Shown in pieces: positions 30,353 through 42,228 of a stretch of 64,000 nt of DNA. The notes beneath the pieces are model-generated. The model ran no database searches, had not been told where the DNA came from, and worked only from the letters and a program-made list of their open reading frames with translations. A program made the position numbers and the translations under genes. The stretch's first letter is position 1. Each line of letters begins with the position of its first letter. The stretch lies in assembly GCA_023525975.1 (NCBI GenBank), contig CM042042.1:7819501-7883500 (forward strand). Direction: 5' to 3'. The stretch comes from Smallanthus sonchifolius (Eukaryota; Streptophyta; Magnoliopsida; Asterales; Asteraceae).

Positions 30353-31504
30353 TAGAAGCTTTAGTGTACCGGTTTGGTCTAACATTATGTAATTTATGTT
30401 TTCTAGTTTTTGATATGCTCTAGGTTTAATCATATGCAAACCCATGGTGTTCTCTCCAGGAAATATTGTTTTGTTTTTTCCTCAAAACCATTTGAGATAC
30501 CTTTTTGGCATTTTTCAGTTTATAATATAAATCCAACTTTACCTTTTAGAGTAATGCTAAGTAACATGGTAAAATTTTTTCCCAAGAATATATGGTTATT
30601 CTTTTTAGATAATTGTAATAATTTAAACATGTTTAGATCTTGCTAACTGTACTTATGGAAATGTTTAGCATTACTGATTTAAAATTATTATTTTAGTTCA
30701 ACTTGTAATAAATTAAACATGGTTATACCCATCATCCCCATAATACCTATTGAAACTAAAGAAAAATGTTGTTTTGTGGCTCTATTGCAACTTAAAAGTT
30801 TGACCCATGATCCCCTTTTTAATATGTTCTTTTGTGGCTCTATTGAAATTATTTATCATGTTGTTCATAATTATATAGAAAATAAAGACTATAGTGGATT
30901 TTGTCACTCATGATTAAAATTGTAACAGGATTAATTTAGTACTATAAAAGGAACAAAAGAACTTTATTAAGGGGACCTTCTAATTACAATGTTACATCTT
31001 GTCATCGACACGAGTGATGTTTACCGACATAATTACTTTTCATTTCGAATCATTATAAAACTGGTTTTATGGGATGACGGTTTTGAGTTAATAAATATGA
31101 ACACGACTTTTACATTTATCCATTTTAACAATATTAACCTTAAACAAGACACTCTTAAAATCATGTAACGAGGACTCCACCCGTATAAGTCATCAATCTA
31201 AACGGGGCAAAGAGGTTAGTGGGGTGGTGTATTGTAATCAAGTTGTAAATTGGTTAAACGTGTTGTTGAGTCGTAAATGCACTGTAATAGAGTTAAAATG
31301 GTTAAATGATTGTGAACGAGTATATTTTAGAAGACTTTTTCTTCTATTATAAACGAGTCAAACCTTTTGCTTTAGTAGAAACCGAATACAACCGTTTATT
31401 AAATGGGTTAGATATGTAACCCAAACACGCCATATTTATTTAGCAGATTAAACCAATCAGTATTTCATGTCAGGTGTGTAATATATTGCCATACCTAAAT
31501 TATA

Positions 31505-31915
31505 TCTATACATACTAATAAATAAAGGTTTTTTTGTGTCACATGTCATTCCTATATTCACTCTCAACATTTTTTTTCCGTCTCTCTCTCTCCTATTTAA
31601 TGATAAAAGTTTATATAAAAAAATTTATAATTTGTGTTTCCCGGCTCTCTCTCCTATTAAATAGTAATGCTTTTTATAAAACATTTTTTAACTAAAAAAA
31701 GTAGTTTTATTCATAAAACATTTTATAGTTTGAACATTTCTTTCATTCTTTTTATAAAACATTTTTAAAAAATAATCATATAACGCTTTTAAAATTTGTT
31801 TTAAAAAATTATGTAATATGTCAAAAATATGTAATATTAGATTTTTATTATTAAATATATATAACACTGTATTTATTCACCTTGTATAATATCCGGCGTT
31901 TCTAAACTATATTAT
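31505..31915 (+). mobile_element. Helitron, first of a head-to-tail pair
   Basis: Starts TCTATACATACTAATAAATA after host A; ends in a decayed hairpin (CCTTGTATAATATCCGG) and TCTAA. Followed directly by another copy. Confidence 0.55.
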
Positions 31916-31917
31916 AA

Positions 31918-32195
31918 TAAATGAATAACTATACTTGCTACGTGTCGACTTCTGATGAAATCTAGATTTTTGTTTTTCGCTTTTCTTTCCAATTAAATAA
32001 TGATGATGTTAAATAATTAAATATCTAACATATATTCTAATATTTTATTAAAAATTACTAAATCATAAGAAAATTTCAATTATTTCTTATTTTACAGATA
32101 ACTAATAACACAAAACATACAAATCTTAATAGAAAATACTGTTTTATAACAAGTTTTATTTATTCAACCCATGTAACACATGGGTTTTAACCTAC
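31918..32195 (+). mobile_element. Helitron, second of a head-to-tail pair
   Basis: Starts TATATTATAATAAATGAATA with the family block CTACGTGTCGACTTC; ends with the hairpin CCCATGTAACACATGGG and CCTAC, a decayed form of CCTAG. Confidence 0.55.
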
Positions 32196-32835
32196 TATAC
32201 TATTTATGTGGGGATCATATGTATTTATGTAAAATAAAATTGAAGGACCCTACAACAATTACAAAAGTTGGCCATTATTAATGGATTTTAAGAACGTCAT
32301 GGTCACGTGGAAATGTGTCCATGTCTACTTGCTCTTTTACTTTGCTTTGTAACATCATTGTTGAGCCCCAATTTTGCTTTCATGAGAACCAATAATTTAC
32401 TCGTACCATATATTGACTACATAAAATGAGGGGTCAGGAAGTGGCCGGATCGCTTCCTGATCTGATGTATGCAAGTTTATCCAACACTTTTTGCAGGAGA
32501 ATGTTTCTCACGGCTAGAACCCATGACTACAATGTCACAAAGCAGTAAATTTACCAATTGCTTCGACGCCCACCTTCTAATAAATAATAATAATAATTAT
32601 CACTTGATTTAAGTGAATTAAAAGCATTTTTAGATCATCTAAATAGCAATCTTGAACTCTTAAAACTTGATAATACACATTAAAATAAATCAATATGTAC
32701 AAACTAATGTCATATGAGGCATGCATTAATGTTGATACGGGCAAAGTTGGTATGTGATGTATGTCTGGAAAGAAAAGGTATCCTAATTAATAAATGAATC
32801 ACCCATCATATTTATTTGTCTATACGTACACCTAC

Positions 32836-32836
<1 letters not shown>

Positions 32837-32880
<44 letters not shown>
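32837..32880. repeat. (AT)n microsatellite
   Basis: About 20 AT dinucleotides. Just to its right, ACTCATGTATTACATGAG (about 32893) resembles a Helitron 3' hairpin, so it may be an insertion edge. Confidence 0.85.
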
Positions 32881-32882
<2 letters not shown>

Positions 32883-33919
32883 CTAACTTATATACTCATG
32901 TATTACATGAGTTTTTTTAATAAAAAAATAAAAATACAATAATGTATAAAAAAATTTAAAATAATGTGTAAAACAAAAAATAAAATTCTTTGTTTCCTTA
33001 GGTAATAATTAGAATTCACATTTTATATTATTTTTTATAAAAATAAAAAATTAAGATAATTAAATTTCAAAATTCAAACTTACTTAAAATAGGAAAAATT
33101 AAAAAGAAAAAATATGGTAATGACAAGTAGCATTATTTGAAATCATTTATTAGAATAAGACTTTTTAAATGCTAAACTTAGATAACCGTATCTATACCAT
33201 AAAGATACTTAACACTTGATCACTTTGTTAAAACATATAATATTAGCAACGGCTAATACGATAAAGTATATTTTTTAAAAGATGGTGAATGAGATAATGA
33301 CCGTTGATGAACCATGTGTGGTTCAAATTATTTGAAGTAAAAAGGTCGATGTAATAAGATATCTTTACAGACTCATGCGCGGATCTACCTTAGCTCGAGG
33401 GATCAACTTTTGACGCGTAGTGGAGTTTTTTCTTACCGTTTTTATGTTTCCCGATATCCTTGAACGAAATTGTTGATACGCCCGATTTTTTTTTTCTAAA
33501 TCCGTCAATTTACATCAAATTATAAACTATAAACATTGCAACTCATATGAAACATCTTAAAGAGAACCAAACACATCCCACCGGTATGATATATATCTTG
33601 GAAGGAATTGATATAAATTTTGATTATGATTTTGAATATTTCACGTAACTAGCATATCAATCGGGCAATTTGTAATGTTATCATAATTAAATACACGATA
33701 GGGATGGGGTATTTTTCATTTCTTGAAACAGATAATTAAAATATAATTACGCTTGGTGTTGTCATATTTAATTGCCTTGACATTTGACAACTAACATGAC
33801 CCGTTAGAAAAAAAATTAAACCAATTTATTCACTAACCTATATATACAATATTAACATTTCAAAAATTACAAACATTCCTCTTATAAATATTTATTATCT
33901 CCACATCTTTTCAAAGAAG

Positions 33920-34380
33920 GTGAATCCAAATAACCCGAACAATCGCAACTCGTTCTACATGCCATATCCTTCGCCCGTCGCCTACGACGTGAGCTCCATT
34001 TTTGCACAACTGCAATTGTCGGTGGGCGAGTGGAACCAACAATTCTATCGACCTACTATGGCAAGCCAGCCCATATACACATATGAGACCCAAGCCAATT
34101 ACATACCCAAGGCACAACCGTATCCACACCTGAGAACCACCCCGAACCATCACAAAAAAGTAAAAGCTTCAAGAAAGTCAATCCGTCCAACTCTCAAAAG
34201 TTTGTCGATAAACACCGATCACCTTGAAAAATCTAACGCCATATATGAAGAGATTGAAAAAGAAAAAAAATCAGGTTGAAAATGACCGGAAAAATATCAT
34301 AATCTTGTCGATAAACAACGATCACCTTGAAGAGGCGGAACGTGTGGGAATCGAAAAGTTGAAGGCCCAAGATTCTTAAA
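33920..34380 (+). pseudogene. Unrecognised short coding remnant
   Basis: An open frame of 119 codons begins MNPNNPNNRNSF and is Asn/Pro/Tyr/Gln-rich, with a Lys/Glu-rich end. A related stretch follows in another frame (SINNDHLEEAERVGIEKLKA) to 34380; LSINTDHLEKS in the first frame repeats its theme. The N-terminus is reminiscent of transposon-associated SANT/NAM-like proteins, but I cannot show the domain. No promoter is evident. Confidence 0.35.
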
Positions 34381-35930
34381 CGGCATAGCGAGAGTGAATA
34401 ATGATGTTTTATCTTGTTTTTAAGAGTTTTTATGATTTTTTAATTATTATTATGTGTTTGTTTTTAGTTAGTTATTAAAGAAAACGTTTATTTACATAAT
34501 TGTTAACATATAATCATATAAAAATTAAAAAAATATGGTGGAAGGAAGAGCGGTGAAAGTAAAAACCATTTTCATTATTTAAAGATGAGGGAGTGAAAAT
34601 GATGTGGCGGGTATCACGATAGGCTAATAATGTGAATGTGATCCCAAACATTATACAAAGCTTTTATATGGATGGTGATCATGCCTACCACGTTACCTCG
34701 CATAAACATGGGGCAGTCACTAAGGCGCGTAGTGATTTCACTACACACAAATATACATACACATAGATACACACCCATGCCCCCTTTACTCGTGAAACCT
34801 CTCACGATGAGCCTCACGCCCAAAGGGACGGTGTTCCGCGCCAATGGTTAAACAAGGTGGTTCACGGCTCCACTACATAGTGCCTTAGGTCCAATTTTGT
34901 AGTTGTATGGATTTGATGAGAAACTAGACGGTTATACCTGCGCTTTGCGGCGGGTGTCGGGCCCATCGTTAATAAAACTTAAATGAAAACGTAAGTGCAA
35001 CGGTAAAAATAATGTTAATCAAAGAGAAACATAAAACTAAATAATAAAAAATAAAATAAAAGAAATAAAAAAATTAGTGGTTCGGGTCGTCGAAAATCAT
35101 AAAAGTAATTACCGATACGGGTTCCAATAATACCAATACAGAAAATGATGTTGTTCGTTCATAATAGATTCGGCTCATCACGGTATGACAACAGTGATGA
35201 CACTCGGTACAGGTAACGGAAAAAAACTTGACTTTGAATACAACTCCGTTTATAAAAAAATTATAACGGAACGTTGACAAAATAAAAACAGTTAAGCCCT
35301 TCATATTTTGAAAAAAAGTTAACGAACTAAAGTTATTGAAGGAAAACGAAATTAATAAAAAATGAAATGGGTTAAAAACGTATATTATATAATAGTATAA
35401 GTGTTAAAAATAAAAAAAAAATAATAAAAAAAAAAGTTGATGTGGCAAAATATAAATGGATTGGCAACTGTTTACGGACGTTTTCCTTTAATCATAGTTT
35501 ATAATTATACTTGTTATACTTAGATTTAATTTAATACACGGAATGAGCATTAGCCAATGTATATCACTTAGTGAACAAGTTTACTATCAACTTAACGTTT
35601 TATTTGTCTGTGTAGACAATCTTTGCTAAATTTCTTATCTAAAAACTTTATTATTTTTATTATAATATATTTTTAAAGTAAATTACACATTTCATCCTTT
35701 AGGTATATATAAATCGCATCTTTCATCCTTAATCTTTATTAATTACACGAATTATCCGTTATGTGTATGGTTTGTCACATATTTCATCCTTATAATAGAT
35801 GGACGCTAAATTTGTCTCATAAGTTTAGTCATGTGCAATTCACATGAGTGAAGTTTAGTCTTTTTACGATTAACATTTAAAATAAAGTATAAATATAAAT
35901 AAAATAAAAAAACCTTTTATTATATGCGTA
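34381..35930. other. Intergenic DNA, transposon-derived in part
   Basis: No gene supported. 34550-34990 is less AT-rich and contains GC-rich pieces (GCGCTTTGCGGCGGGTGTCG). Around 35679 a motif AAATTACACATTTCATCCTT resembles the ends of the MULE at 36376, with a possible mirrored end near 36334; this may be an older element interrupted by the Helitron at 35931. Confidence 0.4.
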
Positions 35931-36282
35931 CTAGGTTAGAATCTCGTGTATTACACGAGATTGTATATTAAAAGAGATAACCAATAAATTTGTAAATATG
36001 TCATAACTTGTCAGATTATTATGACCATCTCGAGATATATCAAGTGGAAATGTGTGTGTATATAACAAATTAGTATTTTTCTTTAATTAGTTATATTTTG
36101 ATTTCCTATTATATATTATTATTTAATATAATTGTTATTCTTTTCTAATAATATATTTATAATATCATTATTATTTAATAAGATAGATGTGTATATATTA
36201 GGAGAGAGAGGCGGGAAATCAATGTGATGAGATATGAGAAAATGACAAGTGTCCACCTTAAACCTTTATTTATTAGTATAGA
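35931..36282 (-). mobile_element. Non-autonomous Helitron
   Basis: On the minus strand: start TCTATACTAATAAATAAAGG (after host A), end with hairpin CTCGTGTAATACACGAG then CTAG (35931-35934) and host T. 352 bp; clean A/T insertion site. Confidence 0.8.
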
Positions 36283-36375
36283 TACGTAGAGGACGAAAAT
36301 TTCTTTTATTATAACATTAAAATTGTAATTTACTATGTTAATAAATCTAACATGTTAATTGTCTAAAAAAAATAA

Positions 36376-37582
36376 GAGTAAATTACACAGATTTAATTAT
36401 AGTAGAAATTACACTCTTTGTCCTTTGACTTCAATAAGTATACCACATGTCCTTTTTTATATACTTTTATACACTCTATGTCCTTTGCACTAACTGGTGT
36501 TAAATTTTTCTGTTAAATCTAAACATGTGCATTGCACATGTGGTTAAAATGGTCATTTTACCCTTAAAAGGACAATTTATGTAATTTCCTACTTTTCTAC
36601 ATAAAACCCTAACCCACCCACCCACTTGTTCTCTCTCTATCTCTCTCTGTAAGAACACCACCCTCACCAATCCCTCCTAAAATGGAGAATTATTCGGCTA
36701 CCCACAGCTTCTACACCACCACTAACCACCACCCATCGTCACTGCCAACACCCGTCACCATCTCCGATCCCAACAACCCATACCCAACAACAACCCATAC
36801 CCAGCAACCAGCCATACCCAACAACCATCTCCGACAGAAAAAGAGACGATCGGAGATGATGATGCCGCCGGAAAGCCGGACGCACAGGGAACTGTAAGAG
36901 TTTCAAGTACACCAGCCGAGCCCGACCACCGGAAAGTCGTGGTCGTCAGTTGTGATCGGACCGCCACTTTCGTCGGAGGTGTGGTTGTGAAAAATGGAAC
37001 GGGGGAGAAATGAGAAATCGAGCGGAGGTGTGGTTGCCACTGTCGTCGGACCCCACCGAGCCCAGCCACCGGAAGGTCGTGGTCGTCGGTTGTGACCGGA
37101 CCGCCGCCCCTTCGTCTCTCTCTTTCTCTCTCTAGCAACGAGTTAGGGTTTTTAGATGGTGGAAGATGGAGGATGGGAGATAAAAGAGGATAAGGGTGGA
37201 GAAGATGGTGGCTGTTGGTGGTGTTGCTGTTGTGAGGGTGGAGAAGATGGTGGTTGTGAACGGATCTGGTGGTGGTGGCTGCCAGAAAAGCTTGGTGGTG
37301 GTGGTGTTCTTGGTTTGGTTTAGAGAGAGAAATAGTAGGAGTGATAAGACTCAAGATTTAATATTAATTAGGAATTTAATATATGCAGCTGAAATGACTA
37401 TTTTACCCATCATGTGAGGGGCACATGATGGGATTTAACGGTGGAAATGGATGGAGGTTAGTGTAAAGGACATAGAGTATATAAAAGTATGTAAGAAAAG
37501 GACCTGTGGTATACTTATTAAAGTCAAATGACACAGAGTGTAATTTATAGTATAAATAAATGACAATCTGTGTAATTTACTC
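36376..37582. mobile_element. Mutator-like element with gene-like interior
   Basis: 1207 bp with long inverted ends (about 130-170 bp each side, starting GAGTAAATTACACAGATT and ending AATCTGTGTAATTTACTC) and a perfect 9-bp target duplication AAAAAATAA (36367-36375, 37583-37591). The interior is much more GC-rich: CCCTAACCCA and CT-rich leader-like DNA, then an ATG (36682) opening a 71-codon Pro/Thr/His-rich frame, and a repeated block (GTGGTCGTC..TGTG..CGGACCGCC at about 36940 and 37080). On the other strand there is a 199-codon frame (37354-36755). I see no transposase. A captured (Pack-MULE) segment is possible, but no parent gene is recognised. Confidence 0.85.
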
Positions 37583-37591
37583 AAAAAATAA

Positions 37592-38073
37592 TGTATTAGC
37601 TAACATCTTAATGTGAGGGACTGGGCTTCTGTGTTGACCCGCCAATTTGCATTGTGCTATTGGGCTTTAGATGTAAGCCCACTCATTTGTACGGTGATGT
37701 GATTTCTGGATCAAAAAATAATGGTTTAGTTTGTAATACCTTTTTTGGGCTACGTTATTTTTTTTCTTTTGGGCTTATTATAATTAAGTCGCAGTATTAC
37801 CGCTTCTTGACGGGTCGATTTTGAATAAAATTTATATGAAAACGTATATAAAAATAAAATAAGCACGTCGTAAGGCTATGTTAGGAATTTAAGAGAACAT
37901 TACGTTGTGAAAATAAGCGCTAAGGAACACTAAAACTAATTCAAAACAAATGATCAAGATCTAATTTATAAGCCTATTTGGGTATTGAGTATAAGACCAA
38001 AACAAAATACTTGTAAAATTAACCATCAATATTAAAATAATAAAAAAAAACCTAAAATACTTAGAGTATCGAG
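37592..38073. other. AT-rich intergenic DNA
   Basis: No gene or recognised repeat. Confidence 0.4.
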
Positions 38074-38081
38074 TGTAAGAG

Positions 38082-38518
38082 CAATGTTTTGAAACCCGGA
38101 CCGGACCGGCTGGTCGGACCGGTCGGACCGGGAACCGGTGGTCTGACCGGTCCGGTTACATGTGTTGAACCGTTTCTGCAGCGAACCGGTGGTCGGACCG
38201 GTTGAACCGGCGGTCGGACCGGAAACCGGGTGGTCGGACCGGTTGAATCGGGTGGTCGGACCGGTTGAACCGCTTGACTATTTTTTTTTTTTTTAATCTT
38301 TTTTAAGTCTCTTGGCTTCGTATTTCGTAGGTAATTGTTAGTTTAAAGTTATTGGAATTGACTTGTTGGTGGTTTTTGAAAGGATTAATGGCTATTTAGA
38401 CTGATATATTTTTATAATATTTATGACGTCGTCCGGTTCTTAAATCCGGTCGGACCGGTCCGACCAGTGGACCGGTAAGGAGACCGGTTCGACGTCCGGT
38501 CCGGTTCTGAAAACATTG
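38082..38518. mobile_element. Non-autonomous hAT element (family B)
   Basis: 437 bp, starting CAATGTTTTGAAACCCGGAC and ending GTCCGGTTCTGAAAACATTG, with a perfect 8-bp duplication TGTAAGAG (38074-38081, 38519-38526). The interior holds many GGTCGGACCGGTTGAACCGG-type repeats. No transposase. Confidence 0.9.
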
Positions 38519-38526
38519 TGTAAGAG

Positions 38527-38915
38527 TAAAACAAAATTTGTGTGCAAATATTCATAAAATTTAAAAAATTCTAAAAGAAAACTATAACAAAAGAACAGGT
38601 GGCGTATAAAACCAAATTAAAAGGAAATAAAAATAAGAAGATCATAAAATCAAAACGTAAATAAATTGATCATAAAAACAATCGAAGAATTACTACTATT
38701 AAAAACAAGAAACTTATAGGTTTCTAAGAGAAAGAAAAGGAAATGAAAACTGAAAAGAAGACACTAGAAACATTGTTTTTCTTCACATGAAAGTTTTAAT
38801 TGGAATAACTCTTTTATTTATTTAATTGTTTGTTTTTCACATGTATGTCTTGAATTGAATTATGGTGGTGTGGTTTTGAGGCTTCCCTCAAGTTCAGTTT
38901 TTTTTTAACGGCAAA

Positions 38916-38952
<37 letters not shown>
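38527..38952. other. AT-rich intergenic DNA with (AT)n
   Basis: No gene. A pure (AT)n tract lies at about 38921-38950 next to a Helitron end. CCCTCAAGTTCAGTT at 38885-38899 recurs at 42273-42287. Confidence 0.5.
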
Positions 38953-38955
<3 letters not shown>

Positions 38956-39226
38956 GGTTAGATTCTCGTGTATTACACGAGTTGAATAAACGTAATGTTA
39001 TATATTAAGTGATGAAAATTTATGTCTTTAAAAACCTATGTATTACACCAGTATAATCTGTTAACACATACGCGCATCAAAATATGTCTTTAAAAATCTA
39101 TTTTGACGTTACAGTTATAAATTCTGTTAAATTAATTTTTAAAATATTTTTTTTTTCCAGTCGAGTATTATTTTTTTTATATAATTGATAAATGTTAGTT
39201 AATATTAAATTCATTTAGTTGGCCGT
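38953..39226 (-). mobile_element. Helitron 3' portion
   Basis: CTAG (38953-38956) and hairpin CTCGTGTATTACACGAG give a clear minus-strand 3' end. The 5' end is not seen and was probably displaced by the next element. Confidence 0.65.
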
Positions 39227-40050
39227 TTGGTTCGTAGAATATTTATGATGAAATTGGAATTTGAAGGAATAGGAATTAATTCTATCAAAAAATGATAAGA
39301 TGTTTGGTTGATAAATTAAGTAAAGGAATTAGAATATAATGAAAATTGAAATTACAGAAATAACCTTTAGCCCTCTCTTCATAATTCTTTCGAGACTCCC
39401 TCTTGTTGCTTTCTTCCTCACCCATTATTCCATTAACATTGATTTCAACCTTCACCATAGTTTCCTTTAAATCTTTTAATTCATTGTTTCATTCACTTAT
39501 TAATTGCAGTTTTGGTTCTGTCAAGTGGCATCCCTACCCGTAATCAAGCATGCAGGTTCAGTGTTTCAATTTTTTATTTTCGTCTTCATTGCCACAATCA
39601 ATTTTTTATTATTGCTTACGTATTGATTTTTTTTTTACATTACAGATTTTTTATTTATGTTTGTGTTTCAGTTTCAATTTTCTTTATGTTTATGTTTTCA
39701 TGGAGATTTATGACGTTTTGGATTTTAGACTTTTGTTTGGATTATTTACTAAATGGTTAATCTTTTGTTTTGGGTGTCTATCCCTTTCGCTAGGTAAGGA
39801 AAAAATTTATGGTAGGTCTTTTAAATATGGGTTTTGATTTTGGTATAAAATGATGTTTTAGTAATCTTTTAACATTCAATAGGAAAGTTTATAATTCCAT
39901 CACATGTGGGAAGAAAAATGAGATTTCTTAGGTTGATGAAATTTAATGGAAAGTTTTCCCATTCCAATTCCACCTCTACCCAACCAAACACGATTTTAAA
40001 AGGAATGTTTTCTAATTCCAATTCCAGGGTTCAATGAACCAAACAGGCCT
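39227..40050. mobile_element. TIR element with GGCCGTTTGGTTC ends
   Basis: Left GGCCGTTTGGTTC and right GAACCAAACAGGCC are inverted ends; subterminal GGAATTGGAATTT-like and TTCCAATTCCA sequences are also mirrored. A PIF/Harbinger-like element is possible, but the target duplication is unclear. Open frames at 39512-39837 are T-rich and not convincing. Confidence 0.55.
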
Positions 40051-40097
40051 TAACGTTTAATAATTATTATCCACAATCAAATAATTAGCATCCATAA

Positions 40098-41323
40098 TCT
40101 ATACTAGGGGTGTTAAAAAATATCTGAATCCGAAACTGAATTATCTGAAATTCCGAATCCGAACTATCCGAAAATTCGGATATTCGAAATTTCGGATTCG
40201 GATAGTAATATTTGAAACTTTTGGATATTTCGGATATCCGAAATATTTTTTTTTATATATTTATATTACACTTATTAATTCAATTTTCAAACCCTAAAAG
40301 GCTCATTCTCCTCTTCTGATTCTCTTCAGCGCATCAACCAACCCCCACTTCAATCCAACCCCTTCGACAGTATGACTCCAATCCAACTTCGACACCCTTC
40401 GTTCCGCTGAAGACTGCCGCCACCGTTCGTTCCGCCGTTGCCTGTTCTTTGTTCCGATGACTACGTCGCCGCTCGTTGTTCCAGTGTTCTTTGTTCCGGC
40501 GATTGAAAGGTAATGCAAATAGTAGTCGATTTTTTGATGTTCAGTTGATGTTCCGTTCTCCGTTCCGACGACTACCGTCTTAAAAATGAACGCCGCTTGA
40601 ACAGTTGATGTTTCCCCTTTCATTTTGTGTTATGCTTTCAAGTTGATGTTTCCCCGTTATTTCAAGTTGATGTTTCCCCTTTCATTTTGTGTTATGCTTT
40701 CACATTGACAAAACTTACTTAATAATAACCGGAGGCAATAAATTTCAATCATTTAATATATCTAATGTTTTTTTTTTCTTCAGAGTTCGGATATCCGATT
40801 CCGTATCCAAAATTTCGGATATCCGAATTTCGGATATCCGAAATTTGGGATATGGATTCGGATAGTAAAATACACTATCCAAAATTTTCGGATATCCGGT
40901 TTTGAACACCCCTAATCTATACTATATAATAAATAAATGCTTATCAATGCCACGTGTCGTCTCCATATTCATTCTTATAAATTTTTTCACGCATCTCTCT
41001 CTTAATAAATACATTTTCATATTTTTAATAATAATATATTTTTAAACAAATTATTAATTATACTAATAAAATAATTTTTTTAAATTATCTCATATTATAA
41101 GAAACTTTGAAATGTAATTACCTAGCTTATGTTTTACATTGAATAGTATTTTACGTATTTTTGAAACTCAATTATATATTAATTTTTATATGTTTTTTTT
41201 TATTTTGTTTTTTCTATTGTTAGTATATGTAATATATTTTTTCACCTATAAGATATATATACAAAGATTTAAGAATTTTATGTATTGATATTTAAAACCT
41301 GTATGTAGTATACAAGTTTCTAA
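40098..41323 (+). mobile_element. Helitron split by a hAT insertion
   Basis: The Helitron 5' start TCTATAC lies at 40098-40104 and continues after the hAT element at 40916 as TCTATACTATATAATAAATA, with the family block CCACGTGTCGTCTCC. The likely end is the decayed hairpin CCTGTATGTAGTATACAAG and TCTAA at about 41319-41323. The TCTATAC repetition is part of the hAT target duplication. Confidence 0.65.
40105..40914. mobile_element. hAT element (family A), longer copy
   Basis: 810 bp, starting TAGGGGTGTTAAAAAATAT and ending GGTTTTGAACACCCCTA, with a perfect 8-bp duplication ATCTATAC (40097-40104, 40915-40922). Subterminal GAATCCGAA/TTCGGATATCCG repeats as in 16747-17190. The 300-bp less-AT-rich core (40300-40620) has no recognisable transposase. 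Confidence 0.9.
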
Positions 41324-41803
41324 ACCAGTTAGATAATAAGTTGAAGATTTTGTCATTTTGTCACTTAAATCAATAAAACATCGTTAAGAGAATAGATGGG
41401 GCAAAACATAAAGTCAAGCAAAAAATACACAAAGTTAAACATTTCCACATGTTTCTAAAAACTTTAGAAATCTAACTGGATTATTACATTTACTAATGAA
41501 ACTAATAAAAATTATAAAACTACAATGGACTTCAAACAAAACTATAAATACATAAACATCGTTAGGCACAAACTGGAACAAAAAAACATAATTATGCACA
41601 AAATCCAATTGCAAAATAAAACGAATATCGATACGTGACATTGAATTCACTTTATGCACAAAGTGGAACACAATCCGAACCATGGATTAACAAAAACTGA
41701 ATAAAACAAATAAAAAGGCAAAACAATAGTGATCCAAATAAAGCTGAAATATAAAGCAAAACTGGAAAAATAGAACGACACAAACATGTTAATAGTCATC
41801 TAT
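41324..41803. other. AT-rich intergenic DNA
   Basis: Nothing recognised. Confidence 0.4.
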
Positions 41804-42113
41804 TCTATACTAAATAATAAACAAGTAAATTATAGGACACGTGTCACCTTCAAGTGTATTCTTAACATTATTTTCCCGCCTCTCTCTCCTATTAAATACT
41901 ATATTAAAAGAATATGTTTTAAAAATTAATTTAATATAATTTATAACTGCCACATTAAAGTAGACATATTTTGACGAGTGTATGTGTTAAAAGATTACAT
42001 TATATTTTATTTAACCCATGTAAAACACGGGTTTTAAAAGACGTGATTTTTTATTAATAATTTTATAACATTATATTTATTTAACCCGTGTAATACACGA
42101 GATTCTAACCTAG
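41804..42113 (+). mobile_element. Helitron, right end intact
   Basis: Starts TCTATACTAAATAATAAACA with block GACACGTGTCACCTTC. It has two hairpins, CCCATGTAAAACACGGG (about 42006) and CCCGTGTAATACACGAG (about 42084), the second followed by CTAG and host T. The doubled end suggests fusion or readthrough of two copies. Confidence 0.65.
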
Positions 42114-42228
42114 TTAGATTAATATTTAATAGGAGAGAGATGCGAGAAAAATATGATGATAATGAATATGAAGACGACACGTGGCACTAAAAAACCTTTA
42201 TTTTTTATATAGTATAGAAGTATAGATA
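42114..42228 (-). mobile_element. Helitron 5' portion, inverted next to the previous copy
   Basis: Minus-strand 5' end TCTATACTATATAAAAAATA with CACGTGTCGTCTTC and the CGCATCTCTCTCC block, abutting the 3' end of the plus-strand copy. Its own 3' hairpin is missing. Confidence 0.6.

Larger units (their letters stand above)
29744..33870. repeat. Segmental tandem duplication, copy 2
   Basis: Diverged second copy of 24215-29740, starting inside the former ARM-gene exon 2. It lacks several insertions of copy 1 (for example 27548-27725 and 29469-29634) and has its own (LINE end, SINE, Helitrons). The right boundary is approximate. Confidence 0.78.

Noticed and set aside
39512..39837. Overlapping 82- and 95-codon ORFs
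   Set aside because: T-rich, Phe/Tyr/Cys-biased readings within a TIR element; no domain and no conservation evidence.
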